Source: CAYVDH01 sp964450355
Lineage (GTDB): Bacteria > Bacteroidota > Bacteroidia > NS11-12g > UBA955
DNA length: 31,754 bases
Reading direction: 5' to 3'
NCBI GenBank assembly: GCA_964450355.1
Contig: CAYVDH010000019.1
Span: 1-31,754 of the forward strand
The position numbers and the translations under genes were made by a program. Shown piece after piece: positions 25,201 to 31,754 of the stretch. Every line of letters starts with the position of its first letter. Position 1 is the first letter of the stretch. The notes beneath the pieces are model-generated. The model worked only from the letters and a program-made list of their open reading frames with translations. It ran no database searches and was not told where the DNA came from.

Positions 25201-27427
25201 GACAGTGGTTTCATTGAGTGGTTGTACAGCAACTCTTAAAAAGCCAGCTTATGTAATCGTATCTGGTCCTAGAGGTTCTTATGATTTTGATAGATTAGAT
25301 GGATGTAAACCATTAAAAATAGAATTCAGAGGAAAAACCATTGATTCGGCAGCTATGGAATGGGACTTGGGTGATGGAGTAGTGAAAGAAGGAAATAACT
25401 TTAAACATATATACAACCGCCCAGGTAGGTATATTCCAGCCATGATTTTGTCCGATACACTTGGTTGTAAATACACATTGCCTCCAATTGATACCATTGA
25501 TGTATTTGATTTTCCAGTGGCTAATTTTGATGTGAAAGGAATTTGTTATCACGATGTTTTTAAAGTAAAAAACAATTCGGAAAGTAACCATGAAAATGCT
25601 TCGATTAAATCCTATTGGAAATTGAATCAAGACAGCTTGCCATTCATTTCGGATTCTACTTTCAAGGTAAAGCTAAGAGGTAATAATCAAATTGAACTCA
25701 TAGTAGAAAATAAAGCAACTTGTAAGGACACTCTCGTCAAACAATTCAAAGTCTATGGACCTCAAGCTTTATTTGAGGCTGATAAAACCATACTGTGTGT
25801 TGGTGAAAATAGTGCATTCCAAAACCGATCTAAATTTGATACCACTTTTGTATCTTATTCATGGGATTTTGGCGACAATAACACATCCACTATCGCCAAT
25901 CCTAAACATTTATATAATTCACCCGGGCAATACAACATCTCATTAATTGCGAAAGATGTTTTAGGATGCCAAGACACCTTGTTTAAACCCGCAGGAATAA
26001 CTGTTGGAGATACCTTGCCACCTCAAATGATTCCAATTCGCAGAGCAAGTGTGATAAACAACAACACTACTGAGTTGTGTTTTAGTCAATTCCCGAATTT
26101 TGATTTCAGAAAATACATCATATATAAAGAATACAATGGAAGATACCTTAAAACGGCAGAAGTAAATGGAAGAAATGATACAGTATTTTACGATGCTTTT
26201 TGCCAGACATTAAACAACAGTTATTGCTACAAAATTGCGACTCAAAATTTATGCTATAAAGTATCAGATTTAAAATTAAGTAAGCCTCATTGCACCATTG
26301 AAACAAAAGCTTATGGAAAGTTTGAACACAATCAAATCAATTGGTCGCCTTACATTGGTTTTGATAGTGTAGCAAACTATGAAATATGGCGTAAACCATA
26401 CAATAGCGAGTCAGATTATTCATATATTGACAAAGTTAATGGCAATGTTCTTACTTATACAGATACACAAATACAATGTTTTACACGTCAAAATTACAGA
26501 ATAGTAGCAAAAGAATTCAGTGGATTTAATGAGTTTTCGAAAAGCGATACAGCCATTGCAAAACCATTTTATATCAATACCAATACACCAAATTACGCTT
26601 GGAGAGCCACTGTAGAAAACAATGATTATGCAAGAGTTGAATGGTTGACCAATGCATGGAGTAGAAATGGAATCAAAGCCTACTTGTTGACTAAAACAAG
26701 AGATGATGGAAGTACATTGTTTAAAGATAAATTATTTGAAGTGAATGACAGCACCTACGATGATCATCAAACTAACGTTCAAAAAAACAGTTATATTTAT
26801 ACAGTAAAAGCCATAGATGGCTGTAATGATACCACACCTGTGAGCAATGTAGCTCAAACAATACTTTTAAAAGCTCATTTTGATGTCAATACTCAGAAAC
26901 CAGCATTAAGTTGGAATTTGTATCAATTATGGAGTCAAGGAGTAGATCATTATGAGATAGAGCAAAAACAAATTGATGGTAGTTTTAAAGTGATAGGTAA
27001 GGTAGCTTCAAATATCAATTCTTTCATAGATTTAGATGCCTCCACCAATTGTACTCCTTCATACATTTATAGAGTTACAGCTTACAGTTTAAATCATGAA
27101 AAGATGAACTCTATAGCTAGCAGTATTTCCAACGAGGCACAGTGTTTTCCTGGTTCAAAATTATTTATGCCAAATGCATTTTCGCCTAACAGAAATAACA
27201 TCAACGAAACCTTTGGTCCTGTTGGACAATACATAGTGAAATACGATTTTGAAATTTACAACAGATGGGGAGAAAAAGTATATTCAACCAACGATTGTAT
27301 GCAACATTGGGATGGTAAATTCAAAGGTGAAATTTGTCCTCAAGAAGTGTATTTATATAAATTAAAAGCATTAGGTGCTGACGGTGTTCACTACCAATTA
27401 CAAGCCACTTTTCATTTGCTTGAATAA
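22205..27427 (+). CDS. Giant T9SS type B surface protein with about ten PKD domains
   Basis: A 1740-residue protein with a signal peptide (MIKKVIFLLTYLVVTDVFGQ). Residues of about 21-1260 are a chain of PKD and PKD-like domains. Their signature strands are YEWDFGNANKS, WQWDFGDGN, YEWDFGDGTTS, GKWDFGNND, WDWDFGDGTGS, MEWDLGDGV and YSWDFGDNN, each followed by a GxYxVxLxV strand. Residues of about 1280-1640 look like FN3-type modules (VANYEIWRKPYNSES, NSYIYTVKAIDGC, VDHYEIEQKQIDG). The last 85 residues are the type B sorting domain (MPNAFSPNRNNINETF, EIYNRWGEKVYST, HWDGKFKGE). It is probably a stalk-like adhesin. It ends four bases from the convergent VWA gene. Confidence 0.9.
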   Translation: MIKKVIFLLTYLVVTDVFGQLVADFSLSVNQGCVPLTVSFKNNSTGNPVSYEWDFGNANKSILTNPSAIYYKSGNFTVSLKITDANGNTATKTFKSIRVFNNPVAAFVSDTVACVNEQVTFKDMSTKADTIITDWQWDFGDGNLGSSNQPKHAYANSNTYTIGLTITDGFGCKSLITKKRHVRIKTTPVPSYTINKDYECNPPLSFTTNNTSINATNSYWECSDGTTSSYKNFSHTINNYGTYTVTLNAINGTCTAKLSSKVVIEKLKPNFNIPSQACENEIIKPANNSGPETSSTSYEWDFGDGTTSNLKSPSKFYDTKGTYTIKLKMTNGDCVEEISKTISINPSPQAYASIVDSVGCKAPFKAQFTVIGTEYTSSVWKWGDKNPDENISNFTNISHVYNKFGTYQVSVTLYSNKGCSLVLNAGNVHVGMQKIKVIPEQVEDCVPKLVNYDLQLTLKDPIKSIEWYFTDSSAAKYNTQKVNKTFYKPGNFMAIAKVTTTKNCVLIDTGEVSVGLRFKPTFKLDQDHICNEGLLTYTNTTHDSIKKKVRFELITVNDSGEYKNSESRLYTKVGGKHKLNLIAIHFGCRTPSDTCDTVMVHGPYPRLTTVPLNCQNTSIKITTDKTWANRSMLTFPTDTFYRDTTFIYHYKSDKQNIIVYTAYNDTFNCKDSSIYRPSLPFYDVGFNFSQDKICAPSKLTVSHSGSLKNGKWDFGNNDTITSLKQVRTYNNPGQYKVYLTGLFGDEECPDTNFVIINVKGVPSKSSVKKIGNCMPFKLDLHDSSYGTDNTDREWVINGEIYPISNKSMSIDFTSFNKESDSFVTVYHVIKDNSSCITSMEYKIPVIAHSVGYDYRRNNNCDTPIFYFESKVVDGNSTVKPYSYLWKFEDGRTFNQETPPPLKFKKIGYNYFTYTVTDNNGCKSIISDSFEVSPNMLQPSFKADPIGRFCPPLLSTFYDQSKTFRSEIVNWDWDFGDGTGSKLQNPKKLYLLPGKYDITLTVVSLSGCTATLKKPAYVIVSGPRGSYDFDRLDGCKPLKIEFRGKTIDSAAMEWDLGDGVVKEGNNFKHIYNRPGRYIPAMILSDTLGCKYTLPPIDTIDVFDFPVANFDVKGICYHDVFKVKNNSESNHENASIKSYWKLNQDSLPFISDSTFKVKLRGNNQIELIVENKATCKDTLVKQFKVYGPQALFEADKTILCVGENSAFQNRSKFDTTFVSYSWDFGDNNTSTIANPKHLYNSPGQYNISLIAKDVLGCQDTLFKPAGITVGDTLPPQMIPIRRASVINNNTTELCFSQFPNFDFRKYIIYKEYNGRYLKTAEVNGRNDTVFYDAFCQTLNNSYCYKIATQNLCYKVSDLKLSKPHCTIETKAYGKFEHNQINWSPYIGFDSVANYEIWRKPYNSESDYSYIDKVNGNVLTYTDTQIQCFTRQNYRIVAKEFSGFNEFSKSDTAIAKPFYINTNTPNYAWRATVENNDYARVEWLTNAWSRNGIKAYLLTKTRDDGSTLFKDKLFEVNDSTYDDHQTNVQKNSYIYTVKAIDGCNDTTPVSNVAQTILLKAHFDVNTQKPALSWNLYQLWSQGVDHYEIEQKQIDGSFKVIGKVASNINSFIDLDASTNCTPSYIYRVTAYSLNHEKMNSIASSISNEAQCFPGSKLFMPNAFSPNRNNINETFGPVGQYIVKYDFEIYNRWGEKVYSTNDCMQHWDGKFKGEICPQEVYLYKLKALGADGVHYQLQATFHLLE

Positions 27428-27431
27428 GTGT

Positions 27432-29339
27432 TTAATGCATCACCACCAATTTTCCAGAAATAGTTTCGCCTGACTTTACAGCATAAACGACATACACACC
27501 AGAATCCCATTGACCAACTTCAGTTTTAATGTTCAATTCACTTGGATTGATTGTTTCAAAAATGGTTTTACCATTCAAATCGGTGATGATTAATTTCTCT
27601 ACTTTTTCACTGAACTCAATGTTTAAAATCTCTCTGCAAGGGTTTGGATAGAATGTCATTTGCCAGTTTTTACCTGCTATTAATTCAGTGCTTTGATTTT
27701 GATTGTTTGTTGAATCAATTGGGTTGATGTTGTCATTTGATTTGCACCAGTCAGCATCGCTGTATTTTTGAATGAGTTTTATCATCAATTCATTTAAAAA
27801 TTCCACTTTGCTTTCACCACCAGTTGGTTTAATGTGTGCATTTCCTATTTTGCTATCATCAGTGATATAAATGTATTCACCGTTAGTGATTATTGCCATG
27901 TTTTTTAATAAAAATTCAGTAGCTTTATTGATACCACTTGCAGCTATCGGAATGATTTGTATTCCCTTTTCAGCAGCGAGTTTGGTGTATTCTTTCATTT
28001 TGTTTAAGTTGTTTTCATTTTCATGAGGAGGTGCATCCAACAACAAAAATAGAATGCGAGGATTGTTGCTGTTACTCCATTGCAAATCATTGATTGCAGT
28101 GCTCATGGCTTCATCTACAGCTTCGGGAAAATCGCCACCTCCACCACTGTTATTGTCTGAAATAAATTGTAGAGTCTGAGCAGGATTATGACTCATAGGC
28201 ATGAACTTAGTCACATAATCATCGCCAAAATCTTTATAAAACACTGAGCCAGTAAGGATATTAAGGCATTTGTTTTTCTTTTGAACTCTTTCGATGACAT
28301 TAGTGAGTTCACTTTGTAAATATTTAATTTCATCGCCCATACTTCCTGTTGCATCAATAACAAAACCAATTTCTAATTGTGCTTTATTTTGGATTTTAAA
28401 TTCAGTTTGAATTGTTTTTTTTGAATTAAAGTATGAGTTGATGTTTTTTAATTCAAATATTGCATCACCTTGAACAGCTTTGATTGACAATTGTTCGTCT
28501 TTGTTTATTTGAGAAAACAAGTTATGCCAAAAGTAGGCATAACCAGCATAATCGGTGTATGTTTGACCAATGATTTCATTTTTGCTATTGAATAAAATGA
28601 CTTTAGTAAAAGCAAGTGCTTGGTTTTTTTTATCTTCAAATCTAAGCTCAAATTTTTCATTTGGGAATAGTTTCCATTTTTTTTGAATGTCGCTTATTTC
28701 TTTTTCAGAATTTGTTTTCAACCAGTCATTCCAGTGGTCTAAATCACGCCAATGGCCAGCGGTAATCATGCCAGCTTTAGGGGTAGTATTTTCAATTAAT
28801 TTTTCTTCAACAACAGGGTCTTTATGGTCGGATTTTCTTTTGTCTGATGTTATACTCCCTATAATTTTAGTACTTGATTTTGTTGCTACAGAGGATGATT
28901 TTAATACCATAGGTTCTTCAGAATGGGTTCTGCCTTCATAATCTCCGTCAGTTACAGAAGTAGAAGGTTTGATGACATCTGATTTTGTGTATCCATCAAG
29001 GTTTTTGTATATAGGTTTAATTGGAGTGGATTGTAGTTTTAAGTTTAGGTTTAAATTGTTATAGCCATTTTTAATGAACACTTTTTCGATGGTAGTTGGC
29101 AGGTATTTTTTACTGATGACTTGAATTGAGTAATACCCAGGGTTCAGTTTAAAACGGTATATGCCACTTTTATCAGTGATGCAGCTATCGATTTTAAGGT
29201 TATTTTTAAGGAAAATGAGTTTAAAATCAGTTTCATTGATGTTGTAAGAATTTTTAACTGTACCTGATATGACAGAACTTTGAGCAAATAGTTTTCCAGC
29301 GCAAAACAATAAGCAGAAGAATACAAATTTTAATTTCAT
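27432..29339 (-). CDS. Secreted VWA-domain protein with T9SS type A tail
   Basis: A 635-residue protein with a signal peptide (MKLKFVFFCLLFCAGKLFAQ). Residues of about 22-100 are a carboxypeptidase-regulatory-like beta sandwich (SVISGTVKN ... DKSGIYRFKLNPGYYSIQV). A linker rich in Ser, Thr and Lys follows, then the motif TAGHWRDLDHWNDW, which I associate with Bacteroidota VWA proteins. The VWA domain (about 323-510) has a MIDAS of the DxTxS kind at FVIDATGSMGDE (Asp329, Thr331, Ser333) and a later Asp in LLLDAPPH, so metal binding seems intact. The last 75 residues are a type A sorting domain (FYPNPCREILNIEF, ITDLNGKTIFE, WDSGVYVVYAV, KLVVMH). It probably mediates metal-dependent protein binding at the cell surface. 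Confidence 0.9.
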   Translation of the reverse strand: MKLKFVFFCLLFCAGKLFAQSSVISGTVKNSYNINETDFKLIFLKNNLKIDSCITDKSGIYRFKLNPGYYSIQVISKKYLPTTIEKVFIKNGYNNLNLNLKLQSTPIKPIYKNLDGYTKSDVIKPSTSVTDGDYEGRTHSEEPMVLKSSSVATKSSTKIIGSITSDKRKSDHKDPVVEEKLIENTTPKAGMITAGHWRDLDHWNDWLKTNSEKEISDIQKKWKLFPNEKFELRFEDKKNQALAFTKVILFNSKNEIIGQTYTDYAGYAYFWHNLFSQINKDEQLSIKAVQGDAIFELKNINSYFNSKKTIQTEFKIQNKAQLEIGFVIDATGSMGDEIKYLQSELTNVIERVQKKNKCLNILTGSVFYKDFGDDYVTKFMPMSHNPAQTLQFISDNNSGGGGDFPEAVDEAMSTAINDLQWSNSNNPRILFLLLDAPPHENENNLNKMKEYTKLAAEKGIQIIPIAASGINKATEFLLKNMAIITNGEYIYITDDSKIGNAHIKPTGGESKVEFLNELMIKLIQKYSDADWCKSNDNINPIDSTNNQNQSTELIAGKNWQMTFYPNPCREILNIEFSEKVEKLIITDLNGKTIFETINPSELNIKTEVGQWDSGVYVVYAVKSGETISGKLVVMH

Positions 29340-29350
29340 AATGTATTAGA

Positions 29351-29358
29351 CAAATTTA
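29351..29358 (-). promoter_or_regulatory. Bacteroidota -7 element TAAATTTG (minus strand)
   Basis: An exact TAnnTTTG match on the minus strand, 11 bases upstream of the ATG of the VWA gene. Confidence 0.5.
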
Positions 29359-29451
29359 ATAGGTTTTATGTTTCATACTATAAAAAGAAAAAAGGTAAAT
29401 GGAGGGGGAGATTGGAGTTTTAAATTCATTGTATTTTAAAAGATTAATAAT

Positions 29452-29459
29452 TATTTTTG
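29452..29459 (+). promoter_or_regulatory. Bacteroidota -7 element TATTTTTG
   Basis: An exact TAnnTTTG match, 16 bases before the TTG start at 29476. It would drive the three-gene operon that follows. Confidence 0.5.
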
Positions 29460-29475
29460 TGAAAACTTAAATTAA

Positions 29476-30441
29476 TTGGAAAACAATTTAGTACAATATT
29501 TAAAATTATTTCAAAACTTAAGAATTGATAAATCACATGGAATAGCACCCCATAAACCCATTTTATTAATTTGTGTTTTGCAAACAATTCAGAGTGGATT
29601 ACAAAAAGATCATAGAATTTATATTACACCAGAATTAGTTTCATTATATAAAACGAATTGGACTTTATTAGTTACTACAACACATGATTGTCGATTTGCT
29701 TTGCCATTTTATCATCTTTCAAGTAGTAAATTTTGGAAATTAAAACCAAAACCAGGATATGAAAATATAATTAAAATAAAATCAGGAATGAGAAGTTTAT
29801 TGAGTTTAAATGCAGCAGTAGATTTTGCATATATTGACAATGATTTGTTTTCTTTAATGAAAGATAAGGTTAGCAATGAAACACTATTACAGTTTTTATT
29901 AAATAATTATTTTCCAGACACTAAAACAAATTTTTGTAATTCAACAAATGAACAAAAATATATTCATGTTGAAATTGAAAATAAGATTTTAACAGAATCA
30001 TCAGCAGTATATCAACAAGAGATTAAAAATCTATTAGAGCAAAATGATGAAGAAGAAATATTTATTAGAGGTGGGTTATTTAAAAGAGAAATCCCAAAAA
30101 TATACAACAACACATGTTGTATATCAGGAATGAGAATTGATGCAACAATCAATGTTTCCATGATTGATGCTTGCCATATTATTCCCTTTAGCGAAAGTTA
30201 TGATGACACAGTAACAAATGGAATTGCTTTGTGTCCAAACCTTCACAGAGCATTTGATAGGGGTTTAATAGCCATTGATGAAAATTACAAGGTTGTTGTT
30301 TCAAATTCCTTTAGGGAGGATGAAACCAACTATGGTATTAGGGCTTTTGAGGGTGTAAAAATTAACTTACCAAACAAAGAAAGTTATTTTCCAACAACCA
30401 ATAATTTTCTTTGGCACTTGAAAAATATTTTTAAAAAATGA
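29476..30441 (+). CDS. HNH endonuclease, restriction-like
   Basis: A 321-residue protein. The start is TTG at 29476, directly after an in-frame TAA, and gives MENNLVQYLKLFQNLRIDKS. The N-terminal part has the LFQNLRIDKS.G.APHKPILLICVL pattern seen in a widespread group of HNH restriction-type nucleases and probably binds DNA. Residues of about 210-265 form the HNH domain: CCISGMRI, DACHIIPFSES (His234), DTVTNGIALCPNLHRAFDRGLI (Asn248, His257). The Cys pairs suggest a bound zinc. It is the first gene of an operon in which each junction is an ATGA overlap. A role in cutting foreign or modified DNA is likely. No cognate methyltransferase lies beside it in the window, so it could be modification-dependent or part of a larger system. 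Confidence 0.85.
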   Translation: MENNLVQYLKLFQNLRIDKSHGIAPHKPILLICVLQTIQSGLQKDHRIYITPELVSLYKTNWTLLVTTTHDCRFALPFYHLSSSKFWKLKPKPGYENIIKIKSGMRSLLSLNAAVDFAYIDNDLFSLMKDKVSNETLLQFLLNNYFPDTKTNFCNSTNEQKYIHVEIENKILTESSAVYQQEIKNLLEQNDEEEIFIRGGLFKREIPKIYNNTCCISGMRIDATINVSMIDACHIIPFSESYDDTVTNGIALCPNLHRAFDRGLIAIDENYKVVVSNSFREDETNYGIRAFEGVKINLPNKESYFPTTNNFLWHLKNIFKK

Positions 30442-30647
30442 TAATATCAAAAGGGAAAATTAATAGATGCTTTGATAAATTCAATAATGAAATCTTAGTA
30501 GGGGATTTTATAGATGTGCAAACTGACCCAATGCCAAGAAAGGTTTATAAAAAGGAGGGTGGAGAGTTATACTTCAATCCTTATGAAAACGAAGAAAAGG
30601 TATCAGCATATTTTAAAACTGATTTAATTAAAATAGAAATTCAATGA
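30438..30647 (+). CDS. Small conserved-looking hypothetical protein, possibly SH3-like
   Basis: A 69-residue protein of unknown function. It begins at an ATG overlapping the HNH stop (ATGA at 30438-30441) and ends by overlapping the start of the BRO-N gene in the same way (30644-30647), so it is certainly part of the operon and is a real gene. The sequence alternates short beta-strand-like stretches (NEILVGDFIDVQTD, RKVYKKEGGELYFNPY, KVSAYFKTDLIKIEI), which suggests a small beta-barrel of the KOW/SH3 kind. It has one Cys and no membrane segment. It may be a regulator or adaptor of the nuclease. I do not recognise a named family. Confidence 0.75.
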   Translation: MIISKGKINRCFDKFNNEILVGDFIDVQTDPMPRKVYKKEGGELYFNPYENEEKVSAYFKTDLIKIEIQ

Positions 30648-31468
30648 GCAAAATAAAATTATTTGAAAGCAAAAAAGTCCGGACTCACTGGGATGAAGAA
30701 AATGAAAAATGGTATTTTGCCATTGTTGACATAATTGCCATTTTAACTGAGAGTGAAAACCCTCAAGTGTATTGGCGAGTGATGAAGAAACGTCTTTTAG
30801 CGGAGGGTAATGAAACCGTTACAAATTGTAACGCTTTGAAATTGGAGGCTCAAGATGGCAAAATGAGATTAACTGATGTAGGGGATGTTGAACAAGTTTT
30901 CCGTCTTATCCAATCAATCCCTTCGCCCAAAGCAGAACCCTTTAAGCAATGGCTTGCAAAGGTTGGCTATGAGCGAATGAATGAAATTCAAGACCCTGAA
31001 ATGAGCTTGGACCGAGCAAGGGAAAATTGGCAAAAATTGGGAAGAAGTGAAAAATGGATTCAGCAAAGAATGACTGGACAAGAAACGCGCAACAAATTGA
31101 CTGATTACTGGAAAGAAAGTGGTGTACAAAAAGGTGATGAATTTGCATTTTTAACTAATATAATCCATCAAGAATGGACTGGATTAACGGTTAAAAAACA
31201 CAAAGATTTAAAAGGCTTGAAATCACAAAACCTAAGGGACCACATGAGCGAAGCTGAATTGATATTTACTGCTTTGGCAGAACTTTCAACAAGACAAATA
31301 GCCGAAACAGAAAAAGCAAAAGGGGTAAAGCAAAATGCCATTGCAGGTAAAAAAGGTGGCAAAATTGCTAAAGATGCAAGATTGGCATTGGAACAAAAAA
31401 CCGGAAAGAAAGTGGTAACAAATAGTAACTTTTTACCACCATCAAAAGGCAAGAAAAAGTTAGAATAA
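30644..31468 (+). CDS. BRO-N domain protein (phage antirepressor/DinD-like)
   Basis: A 274-residue protein of a common Bacteroidota and archaeal family. The BRO-N DNA-binding domain covers about residues 1-100 (KKVRTHWDEENEKWYFAIVDIIAIL, NPQVYWRVMKKRL, GNETVTNCNALKL, KMRLTDVGDVEQVFRLIQSI). A conserved C-terminal part has SPKAEPFKQWLAKVGYERM, GLKSQNLRDHMSEAELIFTALAE and the basic AGKKGGKIAKDARLALE stretch. Related proteins occur in phages as antirepressors and in bacteria as DNA-damage-induced genes. Here it closes an operon with an HNH nuclease, which suggests a regulatory or accessory role. Base composition is somewhat more GC-rich than the preceding two genes, consistent with separate origin. 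It converges on a broken KilA-N gene. Confidence 0.85.
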   Translation: MSKIKLFESKKVRTHWDEENEKWYFAIVDIIAILTESENPQVYWRVMKKRLLAEGNETVTNCNALKLEAQDGKMRLTDVGDVEQVFRLIQSIPSPKAEPFKQWLAKVGYERMNEIQDPEMSLDRARENWQKLGRSEKWIQQRMTGQETRNKLTDYWKESGVQKGDEFAFLTNIIHQEWTGLTVKKHKDLKGLKSQNLRDHMSEAELIFTALAELSTRQIAETEKAKGVKQNAIAGKKGGKIAKDARLALEQKTGKKVVTNSNFLPPSKGKKKLE

Positions 31469-31522
31469 ATTATATTTTATTCTGAATCAAAATAACACTT
31501 TCAGCAGAATACAAAAAAGTAT

Positions 31523-31702
31523 TTCCCATAATCCTTAAAACTCTATGGTAGTTCGACTTCGCATCCAATTTTTCACCACGTCTTTTGGCTCTTCTGCATT
31601 TTTTTGTCTCGCAATATCTGTTAGGGAAATATAATCATCATTGTTAAATTTTAAAGTTGTTATAGCAAGCCCTTTTACAATTAATATTTCTTTCTTTGCC
31701 AT
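31523..31702 (-). pseudogene. Truncated KilA-N domain gene
   Basis: On the minus strand an ATG at 31702 opens a 55-codon frame: MAKKEILIVKGLAITTLKFN, then DDYISLTDIARQKN, then AEEPKDVVKNWMRSRTTIEF, then TAA (31535-31537). This is the front of a KilA-N domain, a DNA-binding module of phages and mobile elements. After the stop the frame goes on with GLWE, as in intact KilA-N proteins (which typically read TIEFLGLWE). So the TAA stands where a Leu TTA is expected, and the homology then ends near 31523. The gene therefore carries a nonsense mutation plus loss of the rest, next to the end of the BRO-N gene. A functional short KilA-N peptide cannot be excluded. Confidence 0.75.
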
Positions 31703-31754
31703 ATTTTTTTTAATTATAACGATTACATTAAATTCAATATTATTATTTTCAAAT

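Noticed and set aside
31479..31510. ATTCTG/CAGAAT inverted repeat after the BRO-N gene as a terminator
   Set aside because: The stem has only six pairs, the loop is 20 bases and no T tract follows.

Overview
The window reads as a chromosomal segment of an AT-rich member of the Bacteroidota. The evidence is type IX secretion (T9SS) sorting domains of both kinds (short type A tails and 'gliding motility-associated' type B tails), PKD-rich giant surface proteins, 'GCTD..A.NYD..A...DGSC' modules, menaquinone genes, the Bacteroidota -7 promoter element TAnnTTTG upstream of many genes, and no clear Shine-Dalgarno sequences. I cannot place it to genus. No tRNA, rRNA, CRISPR array or intact insertion sequence was seen.

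Layout. 1-766 is the 3' part of a T9SS type A surface protein, closed by a strong hairpin. 927-3761 is a small family of tandem lipoproteins (three genes) that share an N-terminal Cys-rich module and have exchanged segments: 333 bp are identical but for one base between copies 2 and 3. They are followed by a chimeric pseudogene that carries the tail of copy 2. 3792-8044 holds a permuted papain-like (YiiX/C92) hydrolase on the minus strand, a divergent SAM methyltransferase, and a large membrane GT-C-like glycosyltransferase with C-terminal TPRs. 8112-10616 is the first T9SS type B PKD protein.

10946-11655 is a compact SET-domain methyltransferase plus histone H1-like Lys/Ala/Pro protein unit, preceded by a 330-base AT-rich region with a cluster of GTTGAY-like words and closed by a terminator. 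This is the most striking pair in the window: a likely protein-lysine methyltransferase beside a plausible lysine-rich substrate. 11742-15674 looks like a four-gene operon (atypical SDR, MenA, MenC, secreted propeller protein) with overlaps or gaps of only a few bases. 15761-27427 contains two giant T9SS type B proteins (2115 and 1740 residues) built of BNR propeller, GEVED, PKD, Ig-like and FN3-like modules. A convergent minus-strand VWA protein with a T9SS type A tail follows (27432-29339).

29452-31754 is an accessory-looking region: an operon with ATGA overlaps encoding an HNH endonuclease, a 69-residue unknown protein and a BRO-N (phage antirepressor-like) protein, facing a broken KilA-N gene on the other strand. 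BRO-N and KilA-N are typical of phages and mobile elements, so this edge is probably a defence or prophage-derived locus.

Taken together the genes mainly build and decorate the cell surface (T9SS cargo, lipoproteins, glycosyltransferase), with a respiratory quinone operon, a putative nucleoid-modification pair and a mobile or defence operon between them. All functions are inferred from sequence motifs read by eye; no database search was run.
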